Shown: positions 35,043 through 44,091 of the stretch, one piece after another
Position numbering within the stretch: the stretch's first letter is position 1
Layout: each line of letters opens with the position of its first letter
NCBI GenBank assembly: GCA_029248405.1
Contig: JAQWJJ010000016.1
Span: 1-64,000 of the forward strand
Direction of reading: 5' to 3'
Source of the DNA: Flavobacteriaceae bacterium
GTDB lineage: Bacteria > Bacteroidota > Bacteroidia > Flavobacteriales > Flavobacteriaceae
DNA length: 64,000 bases
Made by a program: the position numbers and the translations under genes
The notes under the pieces: model-generated
What the model was told of the DNA's origin: nothing
The model's input: only the letters and a program-made list of their open reading frames with translations
Database searches by the model: none

Positions 35043-35708
35043 ATGGTAATGCCCAACACACCAACGATTTTTCTAGTGCTTATTTTTGCTTTGGCCCCCA
35101 TGGCAAACGCACAGTACGGGCGAAACGACTATAATTTGAAGGGGTTGTTTTTTGGCGCGACAACACCAACAGTGATTACCCAAGATCTTGCTGTCGCTCC
35201 GGGCAAAGGCCTCACGGGAGGCTATATCTCTCGAGGTGATGTCTATAACAACTTCGACATTTCTTATGCGATGGTTTTTTTTCAAAACCAATGCACCATA
35301 CAAGGGCGCAACAACAATATCAGTGGTGACGTCATAATGGAGCTGTCGGGCGCCCAAATTCAACTATTAGGGGGGTACCAAATCATTCGGCATCATCTGA
35401 GTCTTGACATGGGTCCAGTATTGAGTTTTAATGGGCCTTGGCGCGCTCAATCAAAGGATCAGGAGCTTTGGCAGGTGAGTGGGTATGATCAATTAGTGGT
35501 GGAGGATTTATCAGGGGTTTCTCCGGTGCAAGGGCATTTTTTGATTGGATTATCTGGAGGATTGGAACGACTTAAACTTACAGCGCAATACCAGCGTGGA
35601 TTTTCAAATTTTTTAAGAAAAATCAATAATACAAATCTAGAGCGCCCAGTTAATGGCTTTTCAGGCCAACTCGCATGGACCACTATAGGGGTGTATTTAT
35701 ATTTTTAA
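35043..35708 (+). CDS. Outer-membrane beta-barrel-like protein of unknown function
   Basis: The 221-aa protein has a signal peptide (residues 1-23, ending ANAQ) and alternating aromatic strands ending with GVYLYF, the C-terminal aromatic residue typical of outer-membrane barrels. Segments such as LKLTAQYQRGFSNF and LAWTTIGVYLYF look like PorT- or OmpA-type strands. It is a small barrel of 8 to 10 strands; the function is unknown. Its 3' end overlaps gltX by 4 bases, tail to tail. Confidence 0.72.
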   Translation: MVMPNTPTIFLVLIFALAPMANAQYGRNDYNLKGLFFGATTPTVITQDLAVAPGKGLTGGYISRGDVYNNFDISYAMVFFQNQCTIQGRNNNISGDVIMELSGAQIQLLGGYQIIRHHLSLDMGPVLSFNGPWRAQSKDQELWQVSGYDQLVVEDLSGVSPVQGHFLIGLSGGLERLKLTAQYQRGFSNFLRKINNTNLERPVNGFSGQLAWTTIGVYLYF

Positions 35709-37216
35709 CTGAGGAAGGCGCGTGCAAAAGCGATGCGCTCGCAAGTTTCTGACGGCCCAAGCAATGACATGATTGCGAAGACATCGGGGCCTTGCATAGA
35801 GCCCACAAGCGCCAAACGCAAAGGCATCATGACACTACCTAGCCCATGATTGGCCTCTTTGGCCCAAGTTTTAACCATGTCAGACAGTGTTTCGACAGTA
35901 AAATCGTCTATGCTATTGAGAAGGTTTTGTAGTTCAGTCAATACGGCAACAGTATCGGGTTTGATGGCTTTTTTAATTCCTTGGGGGTCGAATGTTTTGG
36001 GCGCCTGAAAAAACAACTGGCTTTCCGTCCAAAGATCAACCACAAAAGAGGCTCTGTTTTGGATCAATTCAATGATATCCGGCACCTTTTCACCAGCAAG
36101 ATAAACCCCTTTTGTTTGAGCAAAATCAACAAAAGACGCCACTAGTGCTGTTTTAGGTTGGTTTTGGAAATAGTGATTCTGAAACCAACGCGCTTTTTCG
36201 GGGTCGAATTTGGCCCCAGATTTTTGAACACGAGTCAAATCAAAATCACGAACAAGCTCTTCTTTGGAGAAAACTTCTTGCTCAGTCCCTGGATTCCAAC
36301 CCAGGAACGCCAGAATATTGAGCACAGCCTCTGGAAGATAGCCTTGTTCTCGATATCCACTGAACACAGAGTTGGGCGTCTTCCAAGCCAATGGAAAAAC
36401 AGGGAAACCACCAGAGTCTCCATCGCGCTTGCTTAATTTGCCTTTTCCCGAAGGCTTCAAAATTAAAGGAAGGTGGGCGAACTCAGGGGCAGCCCAGCCA
36501 AACGATTCATAAAGCAACAAGTGTAGTGCCAGGGAAGGCAGCCATTCTTCACCCCGAATCACGTGACTGATTTTCATTAAGTGATCATCCACGACGTTGG
36601 CGAAGTGGTAGGTCGGCATGCCGTCGCTCTTGAATAAAATTTTGTCGTCCAAGACAGAGGTTTGGATTGAGACCTCTCCACGAATTAAATCGGTGAAGGT
36701 TAATGTGCGATTTTCTGGAGTTTTGAAGCGCACGACATAAGGCAAACCAGGTGCGATGAGCTGCTGTACTTCTTCATGAGTTTTGGCAAGCGCATTATTA
36801 AGGTGTTTTCGGTTTGTAACGCCATAGGTGAATGTTTCACCTTGAGACTCTGCCAAGGCCCTTAAATTTGCCAAATCTTCGGCAGAGTCAAAAGCGTAGT
36901 AGGCATGACCGGCATCAATTAATTGTGTGATGTGGTTATTGTAAAGGGTTTTACGTTCACTTTGGCGATAGGGGCCATACAAGCCGGGTTTTTCAGGGCC
37001 TTCATCATAAGGAATATCCAGCCAATTCAAGGCTTCTGTAATATAGGGCTCGGCACCCGAAACATAGCGTGTTTGATCTGTGTCCTCAATGCGCAAAACA
37101 AATGTGCCTTTGTGTTGTTTGGCAAACAAATAATTAAAGAGGGCTGTACGGACTCCTCCAATATGTAAGGGGCCAGTAGGACTAGGGGCAAATCGGACGC
37201 GAACAGACGGTGTCAT
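35705..37216 (-). CDS. gltX: Glutamyl-tRNA synthetase
   Basis: GluRS charges tRNA-Glu. The 503-aa class I enzyme has the HIGH motif RFAPSPTGPLHIGGVRTAL, RIEDTDQTRYV, the GluRS IRGEEWLPS segment and the KMSKS-like GKGKLSKRDGDSGG. glnS lies 3 kb away, so tRNA-Gln is charged by GlnRS and not only by transamidation. A -7 element lies 19 bases before its ATG. Confidence 0.97.
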   Translation of the reverse strand: MTPSVRVRFAPSPTGPLHIGGVRTALFNYLFAKQHKGTFVLRIEDTDQTRYVSGAEPYITEALNWLDIPYDEGPEKPGLYGPYRQSERKTLYNNHITQLIDAGHAYYAFDSAEDLANLRALAESQGETFTYGVTNRKHLNNALAKTHEEVQQLIAPGLPYVVRFKTPENRTLTFTDLIRGEVSIQTSVLDDKILFKSDGMPTYHFANVVDDHLMKISHVIRGEEWLPSLALHLLLYESFGWAAPEFAHLPLILKPSGKGKLSKRDGDSGGFPVFPLAWKTPNSVFSGYREQGYLPEAVLNILAFLGWNPGTEQEVFSKEELVRDFDLTRVQKSGAKFDPEKARWFQNHYFQNQPKTALVASFVDFAQTKGVYLAGEKVPDIIELIQNRASFVVDLWTESQLFFQAPKTFDPQGIKKAIKPDTVAVLTELQNLLNSIDDFTVETLSDMVKTWAKEANHGLGSVMMPLRLALVGSMQGPDVFAIMSLLGPSETCERIAFARAFLS

Positions 37217-37235
37217 ACATGTTTTTTAAGCAGGG

Positions 37236-37243
37236 CAAAGATA
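37236..37243 (-). promoter_or_regulatory. -7 element (TATCTTTG) for gltX
   Basis: The minus-strand octamer fits TAnnTTTG, 19 bases before the gltX ATG. No good -33 is seen. Confidence 0.55.
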
Positions 37244-37247
37244 CAAT

Positions 37248-38300
37248 TTAAGGCTTCATTTCCGAAGGAATCCGCGGGTTCATGATAAAAAACCAAGCCG
37301 GCGGAACCAAACTAAGCACAATTGACGTGGGATAGCCAAAAGGCATTTCTGGACTGGTTTCATGGTGGTCCAGCAGCTGGTATTTTTTACTAGAGCGGTA
37401 GTGGTGGTCACTATGCCGTGTGAGTTCGTACAACAAAATCCGACCCATCACATGGTTGCTGTTCCAAGAATGTATTTCTGCCACAGGCTCATATCGGCCA
37501 GAGGGACGGCGTCGGCGGACTAAACCATAGTGTTCAATATAATTCGTAGATTCTAAAAGCAAAACACTCACCAGTGCCGCAAGAACGGCTAAAGCAACGG
37601 CATTGAGCCCAAAAACAAACCCTACCAAAGCCAAATAGGTGCTCTGGAATATGAGGTACCACAACAGGTCGTTGTGAGAAGAAAAAAAAGAGCGGTTTTC
37701 GCGCTTTAAGAGTTGTTTTTGAATGGTTGCGGCGTTTTTGATTTGTCCCCATATAGAGCTCAGCCAAAAAGAGTAAACCGACTGGTTGTAGCGGGCTGTG
37801 GCAGGGTCGTTTGGTGTCGCGGCGTGCTGGTGGTGGCCATAGTTGTGCTCAATGTAAAAATGCATATACAAAGAAGGGCACAACAAAACTTTGGATAAAG
37901 TGCGTTCCCAAAACGTTTTCCTATGTCCCAATTCGTGGGCAACATTGATGCCATTAGAACCCAAAACCAGTCCCATCGAAAAAGTGAAGCCAACCAACTC
38001 GAATAAAGAAAATTTTCCTGTGGCGACAATACTTAAATAATGGAACAATAGGCCAAAAACAATAGGAATATTGACATAAAGTAGGCCATCAAATAAGATG
38101 TTCTTGGCCTTTGTTGAGCGCTGTGAAGCACTGAGGTTTTTGGGGATAACCGGAAGCAGTAGCTCAAAGATTGGAACAACAACAAAAACATATATTGGTG
38201 TAGCAAAGGCATATACGCCTTTGAATAAAAAAGCCACACCCAACACAAAGGGAATGCTGTAGGCGGTTAAATACTTCAAATCTTTAAAAAATTCAGTCAC
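37248..38300 (-). CDS. AlkB-like alkane 1-monooxygenase family hydroxylase
   Basis: The 350-aa integral-membrane protein has the di-iron histidine boxes of the AlkB/xylene-monooxygenase family: HELGHRK, EHNYGHHQHA, the AlkB hallmark NYIEHYGL and RHSDHHYR. AlkB proteins hydroxylate the terminal carbon of alkanes with a rubredoxin electron donor; none is adjacent. In Bacteroidota many members are uncharacterised, so the substrate might be a lipid or an alkane. It starts with GTG at 38300 and is divergent from the DUF4175 gene. Confidence 0.86.
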   Translation of the reverse strand: MTEFFKDLKYLTAYSIPFVLGVAFLFKGVYAFATPIYVFVVVPIFELLLPVIPKNLSASQRSTKAKNILFDGLLYVNIPIVFGLLFHYLSIVATGKFSLFELVGFTFSMGLVLGSNGINVAHELGHRKTFWERTLSKVLLCPSLYMHFYIEHNYGHHQHAATPNDPATARYNQSVYSFWLSSIWGQIKNAATIQKQLLKRENRSFFSSHNDLLWYLIFQSTYLALVGFVFGLNAVALAVLAALVSVLLLESTNYIEHYGLVRRRRPSGRYEPVAEIHSWNSNHVMGRILLYELTRHSDHHYRSSKKYQLLDHHETSPEMPFGYPTSIVLSLVPPAWFFIMNPRIPSEMKP

Positions 38301-38349
38301 AGACCTTATATTTACAGTACATTAGTTTCAATCAAAGACCAGGTGTTAA

Positions 38350-41300
38350 GTGAGTGATTTTCAAGTCGTAGAAAACAAACTACAGCAATTTATTAAAAAA
38401 TTCTATATCAATGAGTTGATTAGGGGCACTATTCTTTATTTGGCGGCTGGAGTTTTTTATTTTTTATTGGTCTCGGGAATTGAATATTTTTTATGGTTGC
38501 CGTCAACAGGGCGTGCGGTTTTGTTTTGGTTGTTTGTTGGCGCAGAGCTTTTGTTGTGTTTCATCTTTTTGATTCGGCCCCTTTTGAGACTCTTAAAACT
38601 CCAAAAAGGCTTGACGCCGAAAGCGGCAGCCACAATCATTGGCCGACATTTTAAAGAGATCGACGACAAACTCATCAACACTTTAGAGCTTCAAGAGCAA
38701 GCGGACGGGTCTTCTGAATTGTTGTTGGCCAGTATAGAACAAAAGGCATCTGAGATTAAGGCTGTTTCATTCCGAAGAGCGATCGATTACACCAAAAACC
38801 TGCGCTATACCAAATACATCATTATTCCTTTTTTATCAATTCTACTGATTGGTGTTTTCGGAGATCTTTTGACATTCCTTGAGGGTTATCAGCGCGTCTC
38901 TCATTATACTCAAGTTTATACCCCCCCGGCGCCATACCAATTTATTGTGACGAACAACTCTTTGGCTGTTCGGGACACAGAGGTCTTTAGGCTTAAAGTG
39001 CAAACCATTGGTTCTTCAACCCCAGAAGAGGTTGAGATCCATTTTAACAATCAACAGTATGTGCTTACCCCCAGAGGCACAGGCTTGTTTGAATTTGAAT
39101 TTGAGCCCCAAACAAAATCCTTGCAGTTTCAGATCAAAACCGAGACCGTTTCCTCAGAGCTATTCACTTTGGAAGTATTGAAAACCCCTATGCTGACCAG
39201 TTTTTCAATGGGCATGCGTTATCCAAAACACACCCAGTTACGCCATGAGGTGCTGCAGAACGAAGGCAATGCAAGGGTGGTTCAGGGGACGTTAATTGAT
39301 TGGCGGATTCTGGCTAGAAACACTAGTGCTATTGGTTTTGTGTCGCAAGCCGATACAGTCTTGTTTGACAACCAAAATAACGACACCTACACCTTGTCTT
39401 CTCCAGGCCAATCATCCTTTCGTTACCAAATCATTCCAGAGAATCAATCTGTTGGACGTTTTGAGCCACTGACCTATCAAATAGAGGTGTATCGAGATGA
39501 ACCGCCAACCCTAGAGATAGAGCGCATTGTGGACTCCATCAACACCCAAGTGATGCACCACCGACTGCTGGTCTCTGATGATTTTGGGTTGCGCGAACTT
39601 TCGGTTGTTTGTTTTACCGCAGAGGATCTGTCTGATACAAGGCGCTATGCGGTGCCTATTGGACGAGGATTGGTTCAGCAGGTTTTTTATGATTTCCCAA
39701 CAGGTTTTGAGCTGGCGCCCGGCCAGAATTATCAATACTATTTTGAAGCGATAGACAACGACCAACCCAATGGATTTAAAGTCACCCGGTCGCAAGTTTT
39801 TGGTGTAAGAACCAATACGACGGCAGAGCAGAGGGCAGAATTACTAGGGCGACAGCAAGAGCAACTGCTGGGTTTAGACCAAGTGTTGAGACAAGTTCGT
39901 GAGCAGGAGGCACAGAACAAATCGATTCAAAACCAACAATCACAAACAGAGTCGGTGGATTGGCAGCAAAAAATGGCCGCGGCAGAAATGCTTAATCGTG
40001 AACAAAAGACTAACGATCACATCAGAAAAGCGACCGATCAAATAAAGAAGACTCTTGATCAGGTCAAAGAGCTTGATTCGGGCTCAGATCCATACGAGGA
40101 GGCCCTTCAAGAGCGCTTAGAGGAGCAACAAAGATCAATTCAAGAAAAAGAGCAAGGCCTTAAAGAACTTCAAGAGTTACAAAAAAAGATCAATGAGGAG
40201 GAGTTCAAAGAAGACCTCGACAAACTCGCCCAAAGGCAAAAAAATCAAAAAAAGAGCTTAGAGCAGTTGGTGGAACAAACCCGTCGGTATTACGTAGCCA
40301 AGAAAACCCAGCAGATCGCTGAGGCCTTGCAGGAATTGGGAGAAAGACAAATAGAGGCTGCTGAGCGGAGCCACGAAACTAAAGAAGACCAATTGGAAGA
40401 GCAGAACCAATTGAACTCATCGTTTCAAAAGCTGCAAGAGCAAATGGAGCAACTCCAAAAGGAGAATGAGCAACTCACACAACCCATGCAGGTCCCTCGC
40501 GATAAGTATGAGGAAGATCAGATCAGCAACGAACAAAATAGCGCTGCTGAAAAAATCAATCAAGAGGACCAAGAGGGGGCAAAATCTTCCCAAAAAAAGG
40601 CCGGACAAAAAATGAAGGAAATGGGCAGTAAGATGGGGGCTCAGATGCAAATGATGCAGATGGATTCTGTACAAGAAGATGCTGAGATGCTGCGCGAGAT
40701 CTTGGATAATCTAATTGTATTTTCAACAGAACAAGAGTCGTTGATGGAGCAAATGATCAGTGAAGGGCCGAGCAGTGTTCAGTTCGGGAAGCGGATCAAC
40801 CGCCAGAATACACTAAAAGAAAACTTTAAACACATTGATGACAGCTTGTTTGCCTTGTCTTTGAGACAGCCTTTGATGGGGGCTTCAATCAATAAACATA
40901 TATCAGACGGTCAGTTTTATTTAGATAAGAGCTTGGATGATTTTGCGGACAACAAATTGAGCCAGGCTTCAGGCAGCCAACAGTATGTGTTTGCCAACGC
41001 CAACGCTTTGGCGGAACTTTTGGATGCTGTTTTGGCTCAGATGGAGCAAATGGCGATGAATATGCCGGGCTCAGGATCAGGCCAAGGGCAGAGCGGACAA
41101 GGTTTTCAGTTGTCGGACATCATCAAAAAACAAGAATCCTTACAACAAGAAATGGAGCAAGGATTAAGCCCAGGAGAGGGCATGCCCAAGCCCGGTCAGG
41201 GCCAAAAAGGCCAAGAAGGCCAAGAACAAGGTTCTGGAGAAGAAGGGAAAACAGGTGAGGGTGGTCAAGAGGGGTCGGGGGCTAAAGGCAACACAGATTC

Positions 41301-41778
41301 AGGCCAACAATCTGGTGACGACAAGGGCGATGGTGGTTTGGAACAAAATTATAGCGAGGAGATGAATGGTCAACTTTTTGAGATTTATAAGCAACAGCAG
41401 CAACTGCGTCAGGCTCTTGAAAATAAACTGCGCGCCCTAGGGTTGTCTCAAGACCAAAATCGCCTTTTGGAGCAACTTGAGCGCGTAGAACAAAAAATCT
41501 TAGACAATGGATACAACCGTGAGACCATTGATCAAATGAGGCAAATCAAGCACGAACTATTAAAATTACAGGATGCTGAATTAAAGCAAGGAGAAGAAGA
41601 ATCGCGAGAGGCCCGGTCGAATAAAACGAATCACGACCCACTAAAAGGAGAGGAAATCGACAGCCCCAAGAACTATTTTCAACAACTTGAGATATTAAAC
41701 AAAGAGGCCTTACCTTTGCAGCCGTATTTTAAAAACGAGGTGCAGCGTTACTTTAAAAAAGACAATGATAGAGTTTAG
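38350..41778 (+). CDS. DUF4175 domain protein, very large coiled-coil membrane protein
   Basis: This 1142-aa protein has three N-terminal hydrophobic helices (about residues 22-45, 52-75 and 152-172), a beta-rich periplasmic region (175-490), then about 600 residues rich in Gln, Glu and Lys with long coiled coils (from about residue 500), a Met/Gln-rich stretch, and a Gly/Gln/Ser low-complexity segment (about 905-1000). The layout is that of the Bacteroidota DUF4175 family, role unknown. It starts with GTG and its 3' end overlaps ybeY by 14 bases, so the two are coupled. Confidence 0.86.
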   Translation: MSDFQVVENKLQQFIKKFYINELIRGTILYLAAGVFYFLLVSGIEYFLWLPSTGRAVLFWLFVGAELLLCFIFLIRPLLRLLKLQKGLTPKAAATIIGRHFKEIDDKLINTLELQEQADGSSELLLASIEQKASEIKAVSFRRAIDYTKNLRYTKYIIIPFLSILLIGVFGDLLTFLEGYQRVSHYTQVYTPPAPYQFIVTNNSLAVRDTEVFRLKVQTIGSSTPEEVEIHFNNQQYVLTPRGTGLFEFEFEPQTKSLQFQIKTETVSSELFTLEVLKTPMLTSFSMGMRYPKHTQLRHEVLQNEGNARVVQGTLIDWRILARNTSAIGFVSQADTVLFDNQNNDTYTLSSPGQSSFRYQIIPENQSVGRFEPLTYQIEVYRDEPPTLEIERIVDSINTQVMHHRLLVSDDFGLRELSVVCFTAEDLSDTRRYAVPIGRGLVQQVFYDFPTGFELAPGQNYQYYFEAIDNDQPNGFKVTRSQVFGVRTNTTAEQRAELLGRQQEQLLGLDQVLRQVREQEAQNKSIQNQQSQTESVDWQQKMAAAEMLNREQKTNDHIRKATDQIKKTLDQVKELDSGSDPYEEALQERLEEQQRSIQEKEQGLKELQELQKKINEEEFKEDLDKLAQRQKNQKKSLEQLVEQTRRYYVAKKTQQIAEALQELGERQIEAAERSHETKEDQLEEQNQLNSSFQKLQEQMEQLQKENEQLTQPMQVPRDKYEEDQISNEQNSAAEKINQEDQEGAKSSQKKAGQKMKEMGSKMGAQMQMMQMDSVQEDAEMLREILDNLIVFSTEQESLMEQMISEGPSSVQFGKRINRQNTLKENFKHIDDSLFALSLRQPLMGASINKHISDGQFYLDKSLDDFADNKLSQASGSQQYVFANANALAELLDAVLAQMEQMAMNMPGSGSGQGQSGQGFQLSDIIKKQESLQQEMEQGLSPGEGMPKPGQGQKGQEGQEQGSGEEGKTGEGGQEGSGAKGNTDSGQQSGDDKGDGGLEQNYSEEMNGQLFEIYKQQQQLRQALENKLRALGLSQDQNRLLEQLERVEQKILDNGYNRETIDQMRQIKHELLKLQDAELKQGEEESREARSNKTNHDPLKGEEIDSPKNYFQQLEILNKEALPLQPYFKNEVQRYFKKDNDRV

Positions 41779-42190
41779 TCAGCAGAATGAATTTAGTTTA
41801 GCTCAAGAAGAGGTATGGGATCAGTGGCTTACAGATTGTTGTGCCCAAGAGGATTTTGTTATTGGGGCGCTGGGTTATGTGTTTTGTGATGATGAATTTT
41901 TGTTGGGCATCAATCGAGAGTTTTTGAACCACGACACCTACACAGATATCATTACCTTTGGCGAGTTAATTGGGCGGTCTGTTCATGGAGAAATTTACAT
42001 CTCGACCGAGCGGGTTGAAGAGAACAGTAAGGAGTTTTGTGTGGGTTTTGATGTTGAATTGGCGCGCGTGATGGTGCATGGTTTGTTGCATTTATGTGGG
42101 TATAAGGACGCTGCTGATCACGAAAAGGCTGAGATGCGGAATAAAGAATCTTTCTATATTAATCAATTTAATTTACTGACTACTAAGTAG
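41765..42190 (+). CDS. ybeY: Endoribonuclease YbeY
   Basis: YbeY is a zinc RNase in 16S rRNA 3' maturation and ribosome quality control. The 141-aa protein has the metal-binding HGLLHLCGYKDAADHE motif (the H-x3-H-x5-D/H pattern). It overlaps the DUF4175 gene by 14 bases and precedes mnmG by 29 bases. Confidence 0.94.
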   Translation: MIEFSQQNEFSLAQEEVWDQWLTDCCAQEDFVIGALGYVFCDDEFLLGINREFLNHDTYTDIITFGELIGRSVHGEIYISTERVEENSKEFCVGFDVELARVMVHGLLHLCGYKDAADHEKAEMRNKESFYINQFNLLTTK

Positions 42191-42198
42191 TTAGTGTT

Positions 42199-42214
42199 TG
42201 TTTCACGTGGAACA
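42199..42214 (-). promoter_or_regulatory. parS site, exact match to the ParB-binding consensus
   Basis: On the minus strand this reads TGTTCCACGTGAAACA, matching TGTTnCACGTGAAACA without a mismatch. It is 5 bases before the mnmG ATG. ParB should bind here to load condensin and segregate the origin region. Confidence 0.85.
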
Positions 42215-42219
42215 ATGTT

Positions 42220-44091
42220 ATGGTAGATCAGGAATATGATGTGATTGTTGTGGGTGCTGGGCACGCTGGGTCTGAAGCGGCTGCGGCTGCGGCCAATATG
42301 GGGGCGAAAACCCTTTTAGTGACTATGAATTTGCAGACTATTGCGCAAATGTCGTGTAATCCAGCAATGGGAGGCATCGCCAAAGGCCAAATAGTTAGAG
42401 AAATAGACGCCCTGGGGGGTTACAGTGGTATTGTTTCTGATCAAACAGCGATACAATTTAAGATGTTGAACAAGTCTAAGGGCCCTGCGATGTGGAGCCC
42501 TCGGGTGCAAAGTGACCGCATGAGGTTCGCTGAAACATGGCGTATGCTTCTTGAAGGCACACAAAATTTGGATTTCTATCAGGATATGGTTTCTGGGGTT
42601 GTGGTCGAGAATGGAAAAATTAAAGGCGTCAAGACTACTCTTGGGTTAGAATTCAAAGCCAAGTCGGTGGTGTTGACTAATGGAACCTTTTTGAACGGAC
42701 TCATACATGTTGGAGTGAAGCAGTTCGGCGGCGGTCGCGCAGGAGAAAGAGCGTCTATGGGCATTACGGAACAACTTGTTGATCTTGGTTTCGATTCCGG
42801 CAGAATGAAGACAGGAACCCCGCCAAGGGTGGATGGACGGTCGTTAGATTTTTCCAAGATGATCGAACAACCTGGAGATGAGGTGCCGCATAAGTTTTCT
42901 TTTTCAGAGGCAACAAAACCCCTGACGAAGCAGCGGTCATGCCACATGAGCTACACCAGTCTTGAGGTCCATGATTTGCTTCGGGAAGGCTTTGACAGGA
43001 GTCCGATGTTTAATGGAGCCATAGAAAGTATTGGTCCACGATATTGCCCTTCAATTGAAGACAAGATCAACCGCTTTGCAGATAAAGACCGGCACCAGTT
43101 GTTTGTAGAACCAGAAGGCTGGAGTACGGTTGAGTATTATATCAACGGGTTCAGTACTTCTCTGCCAGAGGAGGTTCAGTTTAAGGCTTTGAGGGCTTGT
43201 GCGGGTTTTGAAAACGTGCGTTTCTTTCGGCCAGGGTATGCTATCGAGTATGACTTTTTTGCCCCAACTCAATTGCGCCATACACTAGAGACCAAGCTCA
43301 TAGAGGGCTTGTATTTTGCGGGACAAATCAACGGCACCACCGGTTACGAAGAGGCGGGGGCGCAAGGCCTTATGGCTGGAATTAATGCCGCTTTGAAGAC
43401 GCAGGAGCGGGAGCCTTTTACACTGCGCCGAGATGAAGCTTATATCGGTGTCTTGATAGATGATTTGATCACTAAAGGCACAGAAGAGCCTTATAGGATG
43501 TTTACGTCACGCGCGGAGTACCGCACATTATTGCGTCAAGATAATGCCGATCAAAGATTGACCCCCAAAGGACATGCGCTAGGCTTGGCGAGCGCAGAGC
43601 GATTGCACCGCATGGAAGAAAAATATGCCCAAAGCGATGCGCTGATTGAGTTTTTTAAAACAACCAGTATTCCTCCTGAAGACATCAATCCAATCTTAGA
43701 GCGCAGGTCTTCTGCACTGGCCTCTCAGAGTGATAAGTTGTATAAATTTTATTCAAGGCCCAATATTGTTATGGAGGACATGAGGTCTTTGCTGGTTGTG
43801 GATGAATTAGTGCGTAAAGAAAACTTCGACACAGAGGTGTTAGAACAAACAGAAATCCAAATCAAGTACGCCGGGTACATCCAAAAGGAAAAGAACAATG
43901 CGGATAAATTGACGCGGCTTGAGGGAGTAAAAATTCCAGAGGCCTTTGATTATTCTCTATTGAAATCTTTATCGTTCGAGGCCCGTGAGAAGCTCACAAA
44001 AATCAAGCCGACAAGTATTTCTCAAGCTTCGAGAATCAGTGGTGTTTCTCCAAACGACATCTCTGTTTTACTTGTTTATATGGGTCGTTAA
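42220..44091 (+). CDS. mnmG: tRNA uridine-5-carboxymethylaminomethyl modification enzyme, FAD subunit
   Basis: MnmG with MnmE installs the cmnm5 group on U34 of several tRNAs. The 623-aa protein has the FAD motif DVIVVGAGHAGSEAA, the GidA signatures CNPAMGGIAKG and GTPPRVDGRSLDF, and the C-terminal helical domain. In many bacteria mnmG (gidA) lies beside rsmG, parA and parB near the origin; here rsmG is replaced by an unrelated methyltransferase. A parS site lies on each side. Confidence 0.97.
   Translation: MVDQEYDVIVVGAGHAGSEAAAAAANMGAKTLLVTMNLQTIAQMSCNPAMGGIAKGQIVREIDALGGYSGIVSDQTAIQFKMLNKSKGPAMWSPRVQSDRMRFAETWRMLLEGTQNLDFYQDMVSGVVVENGKIKGVKTTLGLEFKAKSVVLTNGTFLNGLIHVGVKQFGGGRAGERASMGITEQLVDLGFDSGRMKTGTPPRVDGRSLDFSKMIEQPGDEVPHKFSFSEATKPLTKQRSCHMSYTSLEVHDLLREGFDRSPMFNGAIESIGPRYCPSIEDKINRFADKDRHQLFVEPEGWSTVEYYINGFSTSLPEEVQFKALRACAGFENVRFFRPGYAIEYDFFAPTQLRHTLETKLIEGLYFAGQINGTTGYEEAGAQGLMAGINAALKTQEREPFTLRRDEAYIGVLIDDLITKGTEEPYRMFTSRAEYRTLLRQDNADQRLTPKGHALGLASAERLHRMEEKYAQSDALIEFFKTTSIPPEDINPILERRSSALASQSDKLYKFYSRPNIVMEDMRSLLVVDELVRKENFDTEVLEQTEIQIKYAGYIQKEKNNADKLTRLEGVKIPEAFDYSLLKSLSFEAREKLTKIKPTSISQASRISGVSPNDISVLLVYMGR

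Noticed and set aside
36559-36568. CACGTG palindrome resembling the parS core
   Set aside because: Only the six-base core matches; the flanks do not fit TGTTnCACGTGAAACA and it lies inside gltX.
40417-40674. Antisense open frame of 85 codons with Leu/His-rich product
   Set aside because: A shadow of the Gln/Glu-rich coiled coil on the opposite strand; no promoter or homology.
40400-41350. Repetitive Gln/Gly-rich DNA that could look like a repeat array
   Set aside because: It is an in-frame low-complexity segment of the DUF4175 protein with no unit repeated exactly, so not a CRISPR or tandem array.
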